A stretch of DNA of 59,154 nucleotides from Gammaproteobacteria bacterium (GCA_024644535.1 JAHEKX010000006.1:16909-76062); one strand, 5' to 3'; numbered from the stretch's first letter, positions 27,798 to 37,208 are shown. The notes: generated by a model from the sequence alone, not told the origin. Numbers and translations: made by a program.

Positions 27798-28808
27798 ATG
27801 AAGCCCACAAGAACTTTATGGGTCGCACTTGCGGTATTTCTGGGCGCTTGCTCTAACAATAGCGGCGAGACTATTTTAAATGATTACGAGGCGCGGCTCA
27901 GCCGCACCTTGAACCTTAGCTTCCCGCCAATCGAGCGCCCTGAAGCGCCCCGAAAGCCCAGAGCAGAAGCATTGCAACTCAATCTAAAAAACAGCGATAT
28001 TGGTACGCTCGATTTTTTGGCGTTAACCGGTTGTGAGCTTCAGATTACCATTGGTAAGCGCAACTCAAGCCTTGGCAAATTGGCCGCACCCTCACAACGT
28101 TTGCTGCTGGATTTAGAGTTCTTACAGCACGCGCCGGCTTGCATTGCGCACCTTAAAGCCAAGGCTGAGCAACAAGAATTGGTATCCCTGCTCGAACAAA
28201 GCCAAACACTTAAGCAACAGCAACTGGCTCAACAAATTCATAACGCCACGCTCGCAGGCCCAGAATGGCACCAGTTCTGGAAGCCCCAGAAAATCCCCGC
28301 AGGCTACCCAAACGACACCACCAGCGATCAGGTACTGCAAGCCTTAGATGCCGTAACAGCAATGGCCAGCAAGTGGCTAGATGGCAACTACGCGGCAGAC
28401 AACGCATTATTCGAAGCGCACCTGAACACTCTGCGGTCAGGAGATGGAGGTGTAATCGTTGCCGCCACCCAGCTTGGGCAGACCTTTTTTAGCCGCTGGA
28501 ACACTACCTTAGACGATTATGCAGAAGAACAAGCCTGCGGCCCAGTAAAGCAAAAAACAATTCTTGAAACGGTCATCGCTAAGTATTTTGCTGGGGGCGT
28601 ACAACAATGGCTTGCACCGGTCATCAGTCGCGCCGACAGTATCCGGATAACCAGTAACAACCTAGAAACTTTGCTTAGCAAGGCAAGCCCACCCGAATAT
28701 AACGATTGGCAACTACAAAGGGATAACTACATTCAAACAGTGAAATTCTTGACCGTAGCCCACGTTAAGACTCTTAAACGGGTTCTGGAGCCCTGCCAGA
28801 CCTTATAA
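27798..28808 (+). CDS. DUF3080 family lipoprotein
   Basis: This 336-aa protein has a lipoprotein signal peptide ending VFLGAC (Cys18 as lipid anchor). The body matches what I recall of DUF3080: a start like NDYEARLSRTLNL, then LTGCELQITIGKRNSSLGKLAAPSQRL in parts, GPEWHQFWKP, and several conserved cysteines (TGCEL, PACIAHL, EQACGP, EPCQTL). The family is uncharacterised. It lies downstream of a GST gene and tail-to-tail with the TonB receptor gene. Confidence 0.82.
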   Translation: MKPTRTLWVALAVFLGACSNNSGETILNDYEARLSRTLNLSFPPIERPEAPRKPRAEALQLNLKNSDIGTLDFLALTGCELQITIGKRNSSLGKLAAPSQRLLLDLEFLQHAPACIAHLKAKAEQQELVSLLEQSQTLKQQQLAQQIHNATLAGPEWHQFWKPQKIPAGYPNDTTSDQVLQALDAVTAMASKWLDGNYAADNALFEAHLNTLRSGDGGVIVAATQLGQTFFSRWNTTLDDYAEEQACGPVKQKTILETVIAKYFAGGVQQWLAPVISRADSIRITSNNLETLLSKASPPEYNDWQLQRDNYIQTVKFLTVAHVKTLKRVLEPCQTL

Positions 28809-28830
28809 AAAAGGGGGCTTGAAGCCCCCT
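28804..28830 (-). terminator. intrinsic terminator of the TonB receptor gene
   Basis: AGGGGGCT and AGCCCCCT form an 8-bp stem with the loop TGA (28812-28830). On the minus strand it is followed by TTTTTATAAGG. On the plus strand no T run follows, so it mainly ends the minus-strand receptor transcript. Confidence 0.88.
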
Positions 28831-28856
28831 ATCATTGGTAATTAAGCTTTGCCGCC

Positions 28857-31415
28857 CTAGAAGTTCTTGCGAACATTCAAACCAAAGGTGCGCGGCTGAC
28901 TTGGATACCCATTAAAGCTGCCGGCCTGCGCAACCGACGGGAAGTTCGTAATCAGATGCTCGTCGTTAAACAAGTTACGCGCCCACAAGCTGATATTCCA
29001 CCCATCAATTTCAAGGCCAGCCGAACCATTCACTACATTCATTTCGCGAGCTTCTGCCCCCACGGCGGCCAGTGCGGCATACGTCGGGTTAGCAGCGCCC
29101 CCGTCTTGAATATCGACTTCGCTTTCGTACTGGTAGTCCATGCGAACGTATCCGTCATAACCGCCAAGCTCGAAATTGTAAGTTGCCGCCAGCGACAAGC
29201 TTTGTTCGTGAATACCACCCGGCTGGGTGCCAGAGATATCGCCAATAGCAGAGCCTGTAAAGCTGTCGTACTTGGGATCCAAGAATACACCAGAGAAGGC
29301 CAGGGTCAGAGAGTCAGTTGGGTTGTAAGCCACATCGACCTCTAAACCCTGAGCCGACTGGCTACCTGCGTTCGCCAGGCTAAACGCGGCACCGGTGAAT
29401 GTATTCGATTGGAAGCCCTCGATGGTTTGATCAAAGACTGCGATATTCACAAAGCCCCAATCAAAAGACCCTTTAAGACCCAATTCAAATACTTCGCTTT
29501 CTTCGGGGCCTGCCAGACGAGTGCCAATCACCAAATTAGCGGGAAGAGCAGTGCCCGCAGCGGTTAAGGCAGACACTTCTGCGGCTGTTGGTCGTGAGTC
29601 GCGTGACAAGTTCCACGAGGTCGCTTTATAGCCCGTTGATAAACTGGCGTAGACGTTAATAGAGTCTGTCCAGTCGTACGCTAGGCGCGCGGTGTAGGTG
29701 ACTTTAGAGTCATCTGAAGTCCCGCTGTTTCCAGCGTTAGGGTAACCCAATAATTGCGGCAAAAACTGCAGAGCCTGCAAACCCAACAAGGGGTTTTGGG
29801 CGGGGTTTGCGAGGTCGACCTGCGAAACGCCAGCCACAACAGCCTGTTGCAGCTGCAAGAAACCCGCAGCACCCTCGGGTGTTGACGTCACTAGGCCAAT
29901 ATTTTGAGCGCTAAACGGTAAACCACCAAACACCAGCGGAAACTGTTGGGCAAGCGTCAAGCCAACCAGCGCATTAAAGCCGTCAGTACCGTCTAGATCT
30001 AACTTTGAAAATTCATCGGAGTTGTCTTGTCGAAGACTCGTATCCTTTTCATCTTGGATGTAGCTTAAACCCACAGTCGCGGTTAACCGGTCGTTTAACG
30101 CAATATCCATTTGCGCAAAAACTGAGGCCGCCTGATTGCTTTGCTTGGCATATTCGCGCACGGCCACACCGTTGTGGAAAGTGCCAGGGGCGTAACCTAG
30201 CAGGGCTTCTAAACCTAAGACTGTGCCCGCACCACCGGTTAAGAAATCGACGTAACCCGAAAATGCCGAGCCAAAATCTAGGCCATTGCGATAGTCGATG
30301 TCTTCATCAAAGTAGAAAATACCCGCAACCCAATCGACGCTGTCGGTACTGCCAGAGATACGCAATTCCTGCGTAAAGGTTTGTATATCAGTTGAGGTTG
30401 GCTGATTACCGATCAAATCGGCACCTCCAAAATCCACATCAGATACCGGCTGATCAAGAAACGAATCACGATAAGCAGTGATTGAGGTAACATCAAAACC
30501 ACCAAAATCAAACTCTGCGTTCACGGTAATACCGCCATTTTCTGCGATATTGATACTGTCGTTATTGTAATATACATCGTAGCTGAAAGGATTTTCTGCA
30601 TCGAGTTTGCCACCTAAAGCGACAACCGCGGCGCCCGTAGGGCCATTGACCAAATTGGCAACCGTACAGCAAATTTCATCGAGTTCGTCGTAGTCCGCAA
30701 TAATACGAATACGGCTGGTATCACTTGGCTCAATCAGCAAATCGGCACGCACTCCCCAGCGATCGCGAGTCGACACGTCATTGCCAGTGGTTAGGTTATC
30801 AGCGTAACCGTCGCGTTTGTTCATAGAACCACTAACGCTTAGGGCAACCTTATCCGTCAGCCCCGTGCTGTAATAGCCTTTTGCCGTCTGGTTATTGTAA
30901 TTGCCAAGGCCCAGTTCAACGTATCCTTCGGGCTCGTAGGTAGGGGCCGCCGTAACCACACTTACGACACCAGCGGACGCATTCTTACCGAATAGTGTGC
31001 TCTGTGGGCCACGTAAAACTTCGATACGCTCGAGTTTGGGTAAATCAGAAATTTGGCTTTGTGCTCGAGAGCGGTAAACACCGTCCACAAACACCGCTAC
31101 CGACGGCTCGATACCAGGGTTGTTCGCGCCATTGCCAAAGCCACGAATGATAAAAGTGGTTTGATTAGAGTTTTGCAATTGCGATACACGCAACGAAGGC
31201 ACCACCGACTGTAAATCTAACACATCGCGGATTTCAGCTTGCTCGATCGTCTGTGCCGTAGTCACCGAAACCGCGATAGGAACTTCTTGCAAAGTTTGGG
31301 CTCGTTTAGAGGCAGTGACGATAATCTCTTCCATAGGCCCTTGGGCTTGAGACATTGCGCTAGCCAATGCTAGGGGAACCGCGATGCTTAGTACTTTTAA
31401 CTTGTTAGACTTCAT
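28857..31415 (-). CDS. TonB-dependent outer-membrane receptor
   Basis: This 852-aa receptor has a signal peptide (MKSNKLKVLSIAVPLALASA, ending SQAQG), a TonB box (EEIIVTASKR), a plug domain (about 45-160; VPIAVSVTTAQ, FIIRGFGNG, IEVLRGPQSTLFGKNASAGVV) and a 22-strand-type barrel ending in the aromatic TFGLNVRKNF. The plug style is common in marine gammaproteobacteria and sphingomonads for carbohydrate or aromatic compounds as well as siderophores, so the ligand cannot be given. No substrate-binding or degradation gene lies beside it. It has its own terminator and a 430-bp upstream gap. Confidence 0.95.
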   Translation of the reverse strand: MKSNKLKVLSIAVPLALASAMSQAQGPMEEIIVTASKRAQTLQEVPIAVSVTTAQTIEQAEIRDVLDLQSVVPSLRVSQLQNSNQTTFIIRGFGNGANNPGIEPSVAVFVDGVYRSRAQSQISDLPKLERIEVLRGPQSTLFGKNASAGVVSVVTAAPTYEPEGYVELGLGNYNNQTAKGYYSTGLTDKVALSVSGSMNKRDGYADNLTTGNDVSTRDRWGVRADLLIEPSDTSRIRIIADYDELDEICCTVANLVNGPTGAAVVALGGKLDAENPFSYDVYYNNDSINIAENGGITVNAEFDFGGFDVTSITAYRDSFLDQPVSDVDFGGADLIGNQPTSTDIQTFTQELRISGSTDSVDWVAGIFYFDEDIDYRNGLDFGSAFSGYVDFLTGGAGTVLGLEALLGYAPGTFHNGVAVREYAKQSNQAASVFAQMDIALNDRLTATVGLSYIQDEKDTSLRQDNSDEFSKLDLDGTDGFNALVGLTLAQQFPLVFGGLPFSAQNIGLVTSTPEGAAGFLQLQQAVVAGVSQVDLANPAQNPLLGLQALQFLPQLLGYPNAGNSGTSDDSKVTYTARLAYDWTDSINVYASLSTGYKATSWNLSRDSRPTAAEVSALTAAGTALPANLVIGTRLAGPEESEVFELGLKGSFDWGFVNIAVFDQTIEGFQSNTFTGAAFSLANAGSQSAQGLEVDVAYNPTDSLTLAFSGVFLDPKYDSFTGSAIGDISGTQPGGIHEQSLSLAATYNFELGGYDGYVRMDYQYESEVDIQDGGAANPTYAALAAVGAEAREMNVVNGSAGLEIDGWNISLWARNLFNDEHLITNFPSVAQAGSFNGYPSQPRTFGLNVRKNF

Positions 31416-31845
31416 GTGGACACCTCACGATTCATAATTCTTATTGACGGGCGCATTCACCCGCCTTAAGTTTACCCAAGTACCCTTGAACTTTAGTCTA
31501 ATGTGACCATTTTTTAACGTGAATATTTAACACTAATCGGCTGCGTGAGCCTGTCAATGTCTAAAGCTGGTTATGACACTTAAGGGGTTGCGTAATCGAA
31601 CATACCCCCTAGTTACGTGCCGAAGCAAAACCGAACTTAGCGCATCGTTATTCACGTCAATTCCCGAAGACAACATTGATGCGAAAAAACCCAAACGAGT
31701 GGCACCTAGGTCACTTTACAATGTTAAAGATCTACATTAGGCAAAAAAATAGCATTTCACTAGCACCGAACTTTTGCTTATACAAAGTAAGCGTTATATG
31801 CTACACAAAATTACAAAGTGTTAACTTTTTGCTGGCGAGCCGTAT
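31416..31845. other. intergenic gap between TonB receptor and H-NOX genes
   Basis: This 430-bp divergent gap is AT-richer than its surroundings. I see no open frame with a ribosome site and no R1 or R2 sequence. A short inverted repeat GCTTA-N7-TAAGC lies around 31773-31790, next to AT-rich stretches that could hold the H-NOX promoter. No convincing Fur, FNR or NsrR site could be assigned by eye. Confidence 0.5.
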
Positions 31846-32388
31846 ATGAAAGGTATTATTTTTACTGAATTTTTTGATTTAGTAGAGCAAGCATTCGGCT
31901 TTGAAGTGGCTGAAAAAATTATCGATGAATGCGACCTCCCGTCCGGCGGTGTGTATACAGCTGTGGGAACCTACGATCATACCGAGATTTTGGCGCTAGT
32001 AGGCACGCTTAGTAAGATCACCGAAACGCCAGCACCGCAGCTTTTAATTACCTATGGACGTTTCATATACCCCAAACTTCACGCCCAGCTAAAAGGTATG
32101 AGACTAGAATTTGGTAGTAGCTTTGAACTATTCAGCTCCTTGGACGACATCATCCACCCTGAAGTACTAAAGCTGTACCCCGACGCCGAACTCCCCAACT
32201 TCGATGCCAGAAGACTCAGCGAAAGCCAGCTATTACTTAAATACAGTTCTTGTCGCCCCTTCGCTTATATGGCAGAAGGTCTTATTCTTGGGGCTTCGGA
32301 TTACTACCATGAAAACCTGTCGGTAACGCTTGAACACCACAACACCGACGATACGTTTTACACCGATATCACCATTACTCGTCAATGA
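31846..32388 (+). CDS. H-NOX heme nitric-oxide sensor
   Basis: This 180-aa protein is a stand-alone H-NOX domain of usual length, beginning MKGIIF. The proximal heme ligand is His104 (DIIHPEV), Pro117 lies in YPDAELPNF, and the Y-x-S-x-R heme-propionate motif is Tyr133, Ser135, Arg137. All are offset by two from the Thermoanaerobacter protein. The position equivalent to its O2-stabilising Tyr140 is Met142, with Tyr141 next to it, so selective NO binding is more likely than O2 binding. The stop overlaps the GGDEF-EAL start by 4 bp, which links NO sensing to c-di-GMP. Confidence 0.93.
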   Translation: MKGIIFTEFFDLVEQAFGFEVAEKIIDECDLPSGGVYTAVGTYDHTEILALVGTLSKITETPAPQLLITYGRFIYPKLHAQLKGMRLEFGSSFELFSSLDDIIHPEVLKLYPDAELPNFDARRLSESQLLLKYSSCRPFAYMAEGLILGASDYYHENLSVTLEHHNTDDTFYTDITITRQ

Positions 32389-34283
32389 GCTCAACGGGGG
32401 ACTCCACAGAATCTTCTTACTTGCGCAAACGCCTCGAGCGAGAGCGAGCAGCGCGCGCCCAGGCCGAAGAGTTACTAGAATCAAAAAGCCGCGAACTTTT
32501 TGAAGTTAACCAAATTCTAGAGCGCAGCAACGAACACCTAGACGAGCAGGTCCAGCAACGCACTAGCGCACTGCAGGCACAAACTAAGCTTGCAGAGGAC
32601 AATGCCAACCGACTTAACTCGGCCGTACAGCGCTTAGAGATCATTCTAACGGCCGCGCGCGCCGTCAGCTGGACCTACGATATCACCCACCACACTTTCC
32701 AAGTGAACGGTGGCGACACCACTCTACTAAAGTTTAAATTAGATGAGGTCGTCGACTTCAAAAAATTGAAAGAGGCACTGCATCCAGATGATCTCACATT
32801 GTTTCGTGAGACTTTCTCGGAGCTGAGTTACTTAAGAACCAAAATAGATATCCGTGTACGCTTCAAAGACCAAGATGACCAGTACCGATGGTTTGGGCTA
32901 AGTGCCGTCGCGTCTCGCTCAGAGACCCAAGACCCCATTTTGCTTGGGGCTCTAATCGATGTACAAGAACAGGTAAAGCGCGAAGAAGAAGCTTTGGCCT
33001 TATCTAACAAAGACTCGTTGACCCAGGTGGCTAACCGCCGTTACTTCGAGCAACTTTTTGCCAGCGCAAAACAAGAGGCGCAGGACTGCGGTACTGGCTT
33101 TACTTTGGGCTTAGTCGACATCAATGAATTTCGGTTAATCAACGAGAGTTTTGGCCAGCGCACAGCAGATTGGACTCTGCAAGCTCTTGCTGATTTACTG
33201 TTTGATCGTTTTGAAGACACAGCCGCGGTAGCACGTTTGGCGGCCGACGAGTTCGTAGTTTTATTCCATCGAAACGTTAAGGCGACGCAGGCCTTTGTTG
33301 ATCTCGAGCAACTCGTAACCTCAATAGACCATTTTGATCTTAACAATGGTGAGCGCGTTGCCATCACTTTGAGTGCGGGGGCAGCCTGCTTCCCACACGA
33401 TGGGCAAACCTTCGATAATTTACTGCAAGCGGTACAAACCGCCAACCAAAAAAGCAAACAATCTCGCTTCAGTAGCCCAAAGTGTGTCATGTATCACCCG
33501 GGTATGGATGTCAGTCGGCAACGAGATCGTAATATTAGGCACAACTTACAACGCGCACTTATCCAAAACGAATTCTCATTTGCTTTGCAACCTCTTACCA
33601 CAAAAGATGGCACCTGGCTTGCGGCTGAGGCCCTGCTGCGCTGGACCAAAGGTCCGCGCGATTGCTCGACCCTAGACTTCATTAACGTTGCCGAGAGTTG
33701 TGGCTTAATTTTACCCATTGGCGAATGGGTGATCAAAAGCGCTATTGAACAACTTGGCGATATACAGAAAATTAACCCGGACTTTTGGTTGTCGATTAAC
33801 ATTTCGCCAGCCCAGTTCCAACATCAGGACTTAGCATTAACCATCCAAGAGGCTGCAGCGGGGACCGAAGTCGACCTGTCTCGTTTAGCCATTGAAGTCA
33901 CTGAAAGCTTGTTTCTAGACGACTTAACGCGAGTGCAAAATAGCTTAGACCGCATAAAAGCTTTGGGTTGCAGCATAGCGATCGATGATTTCGGCTCGGG
34001 TTACTCAAGCTTAGGTTACGTGCAACAGCTACCCATCGACTACATCAAAATCGACAAGCGCTTCGTCGATCAAATTACCGAACACCCCGAAAGCCAAAAT
34101 ATTGCAAAAGCTATTATCGAAATGAGTCACTCACTGCACAGTAAAGTGGTAGCCGAGGGCGTCGAGACCTTACTGCAAGCTGAGGCTCTAGCCGCGCTTA
34201 ACTGCGACGTATTACAGGGTTACTATTTTGCAAGACCCATGGCGCCCGAACAGTTTTTAGCAGAGCTTAGGCAAAACAGCTAG
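32385..34283 (+). CDS. H-NOX-associated GGDEF-EAL protein, probable c-di-GMP phosphodiesterase
   Basis: This 632-aa cytosolic protein has an N-terminal coiled coil (about 12-90), a PAS-like domain (90-195), a GGDEF domain (about 205-365) and an EAL domain (about 380-628). The GGDEF signature is AADEF (286-290) and the metal-binding segment is degenerate (VDINEF, NES for the usual ND), with no RxxD site, so cyclase activity is doubtful. The EAL domain retains Glu415 (EALLRW), Asn472, Glu504, Asp534-Asp535 (DDFGSGYSSL), Lys555, Glu591 and Gln611. It is coupled to H-NOX by a 4-bp overlap, like the NO-responsive pair studied in Shewanella woodyi. Confidence 0.94.
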   Translation: MSSTGDSTESSYLRKRLERERAARAQAEELLESKSRELFEVNQILERSNEHLDEQVQQRTSALQAQTKLAEDNANRLNSAVQRLEIILTAARAVSWTYDITHHTFQVNGGDTTLLKFKLDEVVDFKKLKEALHPDDLTLFRETFSELSYLRTKIDIRVRFKDQDDQYRWFGLSAVASRSETQDPILLGALIDVQEQVKREEEALALSNKDSLTQVANRRYFEQLFASAKQEAQDCGTGFTLGLVDINEFRLINESFGQRTADWTLQALADLLFDRFEDTAAVARLAADEFVVLFHRNVKATQAFVDLEQLVTSIDHFDLNNGERVAITLSAGAACFPHDGQTFDNLLQAVQTANQKSKQSRFSSPKCVMYHPGMDVSRQRDRNIRHNLQRALIQNEFSFALQPLTTKDGTWLAAEALLRWTKGPRDCSTLDFINVAESCGLILPIGEWVIKSAIEQLGDIQKINPDFWLSINISPAQFQHQDLALTIQEAAAGTEVDLSRLAIEVTESLFLDDLTRVQNSLDRIKALGCSIAIDDFGSGYSSLGYVQQLPIDYIKIDKRFVDQITEHPESQNIAKAIIEMSHSLHSKVVAEGVETLLQAEALAALNCDVLQGYYFARPMAPEQFLAELRQNS

Positions 34284-34370
34284 TTAGTTTGTGAAGGATT
34301 AGCACCTCTTAGTGCGTTACAGCACTCCATGAATTCGATATCCTACGATTTTTAGACGCTTGGATACCTT

Positions 34371-35762
34371 ATGACCCAAGGCTTTCACTTTGACGATCGA
34401 CTGAGTGCGCTTGACGAGATTATGTTGCGCGCCGAAAGCAACCCCAAAACGCGTAACTGGGTGCTGTCGCTGGTGATACTAGATAAAAAACCTAGCACAT
34501 CGCGTTTGATGGAACAGCTCGAGCGCGCCAGCCGCGAGTTTGTTCGTTTGCGCCAAGTCGTCGTGCCTGCACCAACGCCACTGGGCTATGCCCGCTGGCA
34601 AGCGGCGGAGTATTTTGACCCACAAGAGCATTTCGAGCATGTCGCATTACCTCGAGGCGGCTCATTTGACGATTTACTGCAGCTTGCCTGTAATTTTATT
34701 AACAAGCCTGGAGATCTGTCGCGCCCTCTTTGGGAAGCGCTGCTTGTCGAGAACGTCAAGCATCCCGAAGGTAAATCCGCATTTATGTTCCGCATGCACC
34801 ATGCCGTTGCCGATGGTATGGGCGCGGTACAGCTGTTTTTATCGTTATTTGATACCCAGGCCGATGGCACCCTTCGCGAGTTCTTAGACCCGCCATTGGT
34901 GCAACCAATGTCCTGGCTGGCACGAGCCAGAGCAGATTTACGCGACAGCCTACCCGACGCTAAACGTCTTGCTACTGGCGCAGCTAAGATTGCTCTTGCT
35001 CACCTGACGTCGCCACTCGGTCAATGGCGCGAAGATAAAGCATTACTCGAGTCGGTGCAGCGACTTTACGGTACCAAAGGCGCGCCGGGCTCGCCCGTGT
35101 TGGCAGAACGGGGTATGTCGCGGCGCTTCCTTGCGTGGGATTTTCCTTTCCCTCCGTTTAAGCAGGCACTTAAAAATTTGGGGTGGTCGGTCAACGATGG
35201 GTATCTGACGGCGCTAACACTTGGGTTAAAACGCTACCACGACGAGCTGCATTGCCCTATCGAGACCATGCCCCTAACCATTCCGGTCAATGTTAGGCGC
35301 GGTAATGACGTCGAACAAACGGCGGGCAACCACATAGCCCCCGTAAAACTAGCGCTACCTATGGACCTAAACGACCCTCATGAAATTGCAGCGCGTATTG
35401 GTGACATGGTGCGCTCAGCTGTGCAAGAGCCTGCCTTGGGTTTAATGTCTTGGGTTGCGCCAACCATAAAAGGCGCTCCGCAATTCGTGGTGGATAAAAT
35501 CGCGGACAGCATGGCAGAGGTCGATATCCAAGCCAGCAACGTGCCAGGTTACCCCTTTGCGCCCTACCTCGCAGGCAGTAAAATTGTCAGATCTTACCCC
35601 TTTGCTCCTCTACCCGGGGTGGCGGCAATGGTAGCTCTATACACCCAAAACGATGTGGCCCATATCGGTATCCAGTTGGATAAAGCCGCAATTGAGGACA
35701 CAGCCCGATTTGAGCGCTGCCTAAAAGTTGCTTTTGATGAGGTAATAGCCCTGGGTGCCTGA
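34371..35762 (+). CDS. wax ester synthase/diacylglycerol acyltransferase (WS/DGAT)
   Basis: This 463-aa acyltransferase makes wax esters or triacylglycerol from acyl-CoA. The catalytic motif HHxxxDG is HHAVADG (143-149), preceded by the PLWEALLVE segment. WSVNDGYLTAL is the second family motif, and NVPG lies near the C-terminus in SNVPGYPFAPYLAG. Length is normal (about 450-500). It stands alone, with its stop codon abutting that of the convergent 143-aa gene, zero bases between. Storage of carbon as neutral lipid is the likely role. Confidence 0.93.
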   Translation: MTQGFHFDDRLSALDEIMLRAESNPKTRNWVLSLVILDKKPSTSRLMEQLERASREFVRLRQVVVPAPTPLGYARWQAAEYFDPQEHFEHVALPRGGSFDDLLQLACNFINKPGDLSRPLWEALLVENVKHPEGKSAFMFRMHHAVADGMGAVQLFLSLFDTQADGTLREFLDPPLVQPMSWLARARADLRDSLPDAKRLATGAAKIALAHLTSPLGQWREDKALLESVQRLYGTKGAPGSPVLAERGMSRRFLAWDFPFPPFKQALKNLGWSVNDGYLTALTLGLKRYHDELHCPIETMPLTIPVNVRRGNDVEQTAGNHIAPVKLALPMDLNDPHEIAARIGDMVRSAVQEPALGLMSWVAPTIKGAPQFVVDKIADSMAEVDIQASNVPGYPFAPYLAGSKIVRSYPFAPLPGVAAMVALYTQNDVAHIGIQLDKAAIEDTARFERCLKVAFDEVIALGA

Positions 35763-36194
35763 CTACGCAGGCACATCCATTTGGTTTTCGACTTTGATAC
35801 CTTGACCGATCATTTCATCGTAGGCGCTGGAATGGATCATGCGGTACTCGCCAACCTGCGCCCGAGCAAGAATACGCTTTAGTGCCTCAGCTGACGGCCT
35901 GCGAATCGAGGTACCCTTCTCGGTCAACAAATAAGTTTGACCATCAATCTCAAGACGCGCTGTGTATAGCGACGGCATTAACGACAGGATCAGCACTCTA
36001 TCTATGACGGTAGCCTCGCTGATATCGCCCAGGGCGACTTTAAGTACCTGCGTCATCGCGGCCACCCAAGTTACTGATACCCGTTTCTGGTAAAGATCTC
36101 CAAGGTGTGCCTTTACAACGCCCTTTATAAGGGCAGGAGGCAATGCATCCGCGACAGGGTACAGGTACTGCGGCTTCTTTCTTGTTTGCTTCAC
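35763..36194 (-). CDS. 143-aa protein coupled to merR, unknown
   Basis: I do not recognise this family. The 143-aa protein starts at a GTG overlapping the merR stop (GTGA), so it should be made together with the regulator. It has a basic N-terminus (MKQTRKKPQYLYPVADALPP), no signal peptide or membrane helix, a helical middle (VSVTWVAAMTQVLKVALGD), and a possible beta-hairpin (RLEIDGQTYLLTEKGTSIRR). Being paired with merR and close to a divergent sigma gene, it might modulate either one; that is inference. Its stop codon directly abuts that of the WS/DGAT gene. Confidence 0.8.
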   Translation of the reverse strand: MKQTRKKPQYLYPVADALPPALIKGVVKAHLGDLYQKRVSVTWVAAMTQVLKVALGDISEATVIDRVLILSLMPSLYTARLEIDGQTYLLTEKGTSIRRPSAEALKRILARAQVGEYRMIHSSAYDEMIGQGIKVENQMDVPA

Positions 36195-37153
36195 TCACGA
36201 TCTGATTTCTCCTCTAAGACTGAGGCCAAGGCACGCTCGACCAAAAATCTGGCTTGGTTAATATAAGCATGCACGCAAGCGTGCGTAGCCGCGTCAGACC
36301 AGCCCTCTACCGCACACTCGCTAGAGTACCGCTCAAAGTTCGATAGCGACTCTATCAACTCAGCCAAATGATGAGTGCAACCACAGGGAAGCAAGGAATC
36401 AATTTTTTTAAGCTCAGCAAGCCTTGCGGTGTCGAATAATTTTGGTTTGAGTAGAGCAAGCTCACCGGCATCGCTGTTCCCCTGATCTAATTCGACCGCT
36501 TGGCGAATGCCTGCCATATGCACGGCGAGTCGCTCTTGATCAAGCGGCCCTTTCAAACAGGCGACGCCACGCTCGGCTAACTGCTCGATCCAATGCGGAT
36601 TGGCAAATTCGTAGGCCACAAGCGTTAAAGGTGCGCCGATTTGCCTTCGGGCCTGCTCAATAAGATCAACCTGTACACGACTGAGCTGACCCACAGATAC
36701 AATTAGGATTCTGGCAGGCAGAGTCTCGAGGTCACCCGACGCGACGGCCGATTCGAGCTCCTCGCGCATTAAACGCACATCCAAACCCGACACCACATTA
36801 GGGTGTTGGTCTAACCAGTCGCAAAATGATGCCCCAAGGCACAGCGTCTTAATACGAATTTTGGTGGTAACACCTTGACCGGCGCCTGCTTGGTCTAGCA
36901 AAGCTGCGAGCGTTTTGCGCTCCATGTTCGCTATCTCACCAATGCGGTACCCTCGATCAACAAGATTCGCCACAATTTGCAGGTGCTCGAGATCGGTTTG
37001 AGTGTACATTCTGCGGCCCGATTTCGATTTATAGCTTGCGCCCAAACCGTAGCGACGATCCCATATGCGCAATGTTCCGGGCTTAATCCGCGTTAACCGC
37101 GCCACCGTGCCAATACCGTACAGCGGCCGTGCTTCTAGCTCGAATGCTCCCAT
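36191..37153 (-). CDS. MerR-family regulator with Cys/His-rich C-terminus
   Basis: The start at 37153 (MGAFELEARP) has AAGGTGGGA upstream and gives 320 aa; an upstream start at 37183 is possible and is used for numbering here. The N-terminal MerR winged helix (about 21-90) includes LYGIGTVARLTRIKPGTLRIW and RRMYTQTDLEHL. The middle (about 108-225) looks like a Rossmann-type fold as in cobalamin-domain MerR proteins (CarH/LitR), but I see no DxHxxG B12 motif. The C-terminus holds CGCTHH (Cys267, Cys269, His271, His272), Cys290 and HACVH (His301, Cys303, His305), a possible metal or redox site. It is divergent from a sigma gene across an inverted repeat. Confidence 0.85.
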   Translation of the reverse strand: MGAFELEARPLYGIGTVARLTRIKPGTLRIWDRRYGLGASYKSKSGRRMYTQTDLEHLQIVANLVDRGYRIGEIANMERKTLAALLDQAGAGQGVTTKIRIKTLCLGASFCDWLDQHPNVVSGLDVRLMREELESAVASGDLETLPARILIVSVGQLSRVQVDLIEQARRQIGAPLTLVAYEFANPHWIEQLAERGVACLKGPLDQERLAVHMAGIRQAVELDQGNSDAGELALLKPKLFDTARLAELKKIDSLLPCGCTHHLAELIESLSNFERYSSECAVEGWSDAATHACVHAYINQARFLVERALASVLEEKSDRE

Positions 37154-37187
37154 ATATCCCACCTTGTTCCAATTTTGTCTCACTAAT

Positions 37188-37208
37188 AGTTATACAAATC
37201 GTATAACT
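37188..37208. promoter_or_regulatory. inverted repeat operator between merR and sigma genes
   Basis: AGTTATAC-AAATC-GTATAACT has perfect 8-bp arms and a 5-bp spacer. It lies 35 bp from the merR start and 62 bp from the sigma start, where MerR-type regulators bind to control divergent promoters. Binding by this MerR is inferred. Confidence 0.75.
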
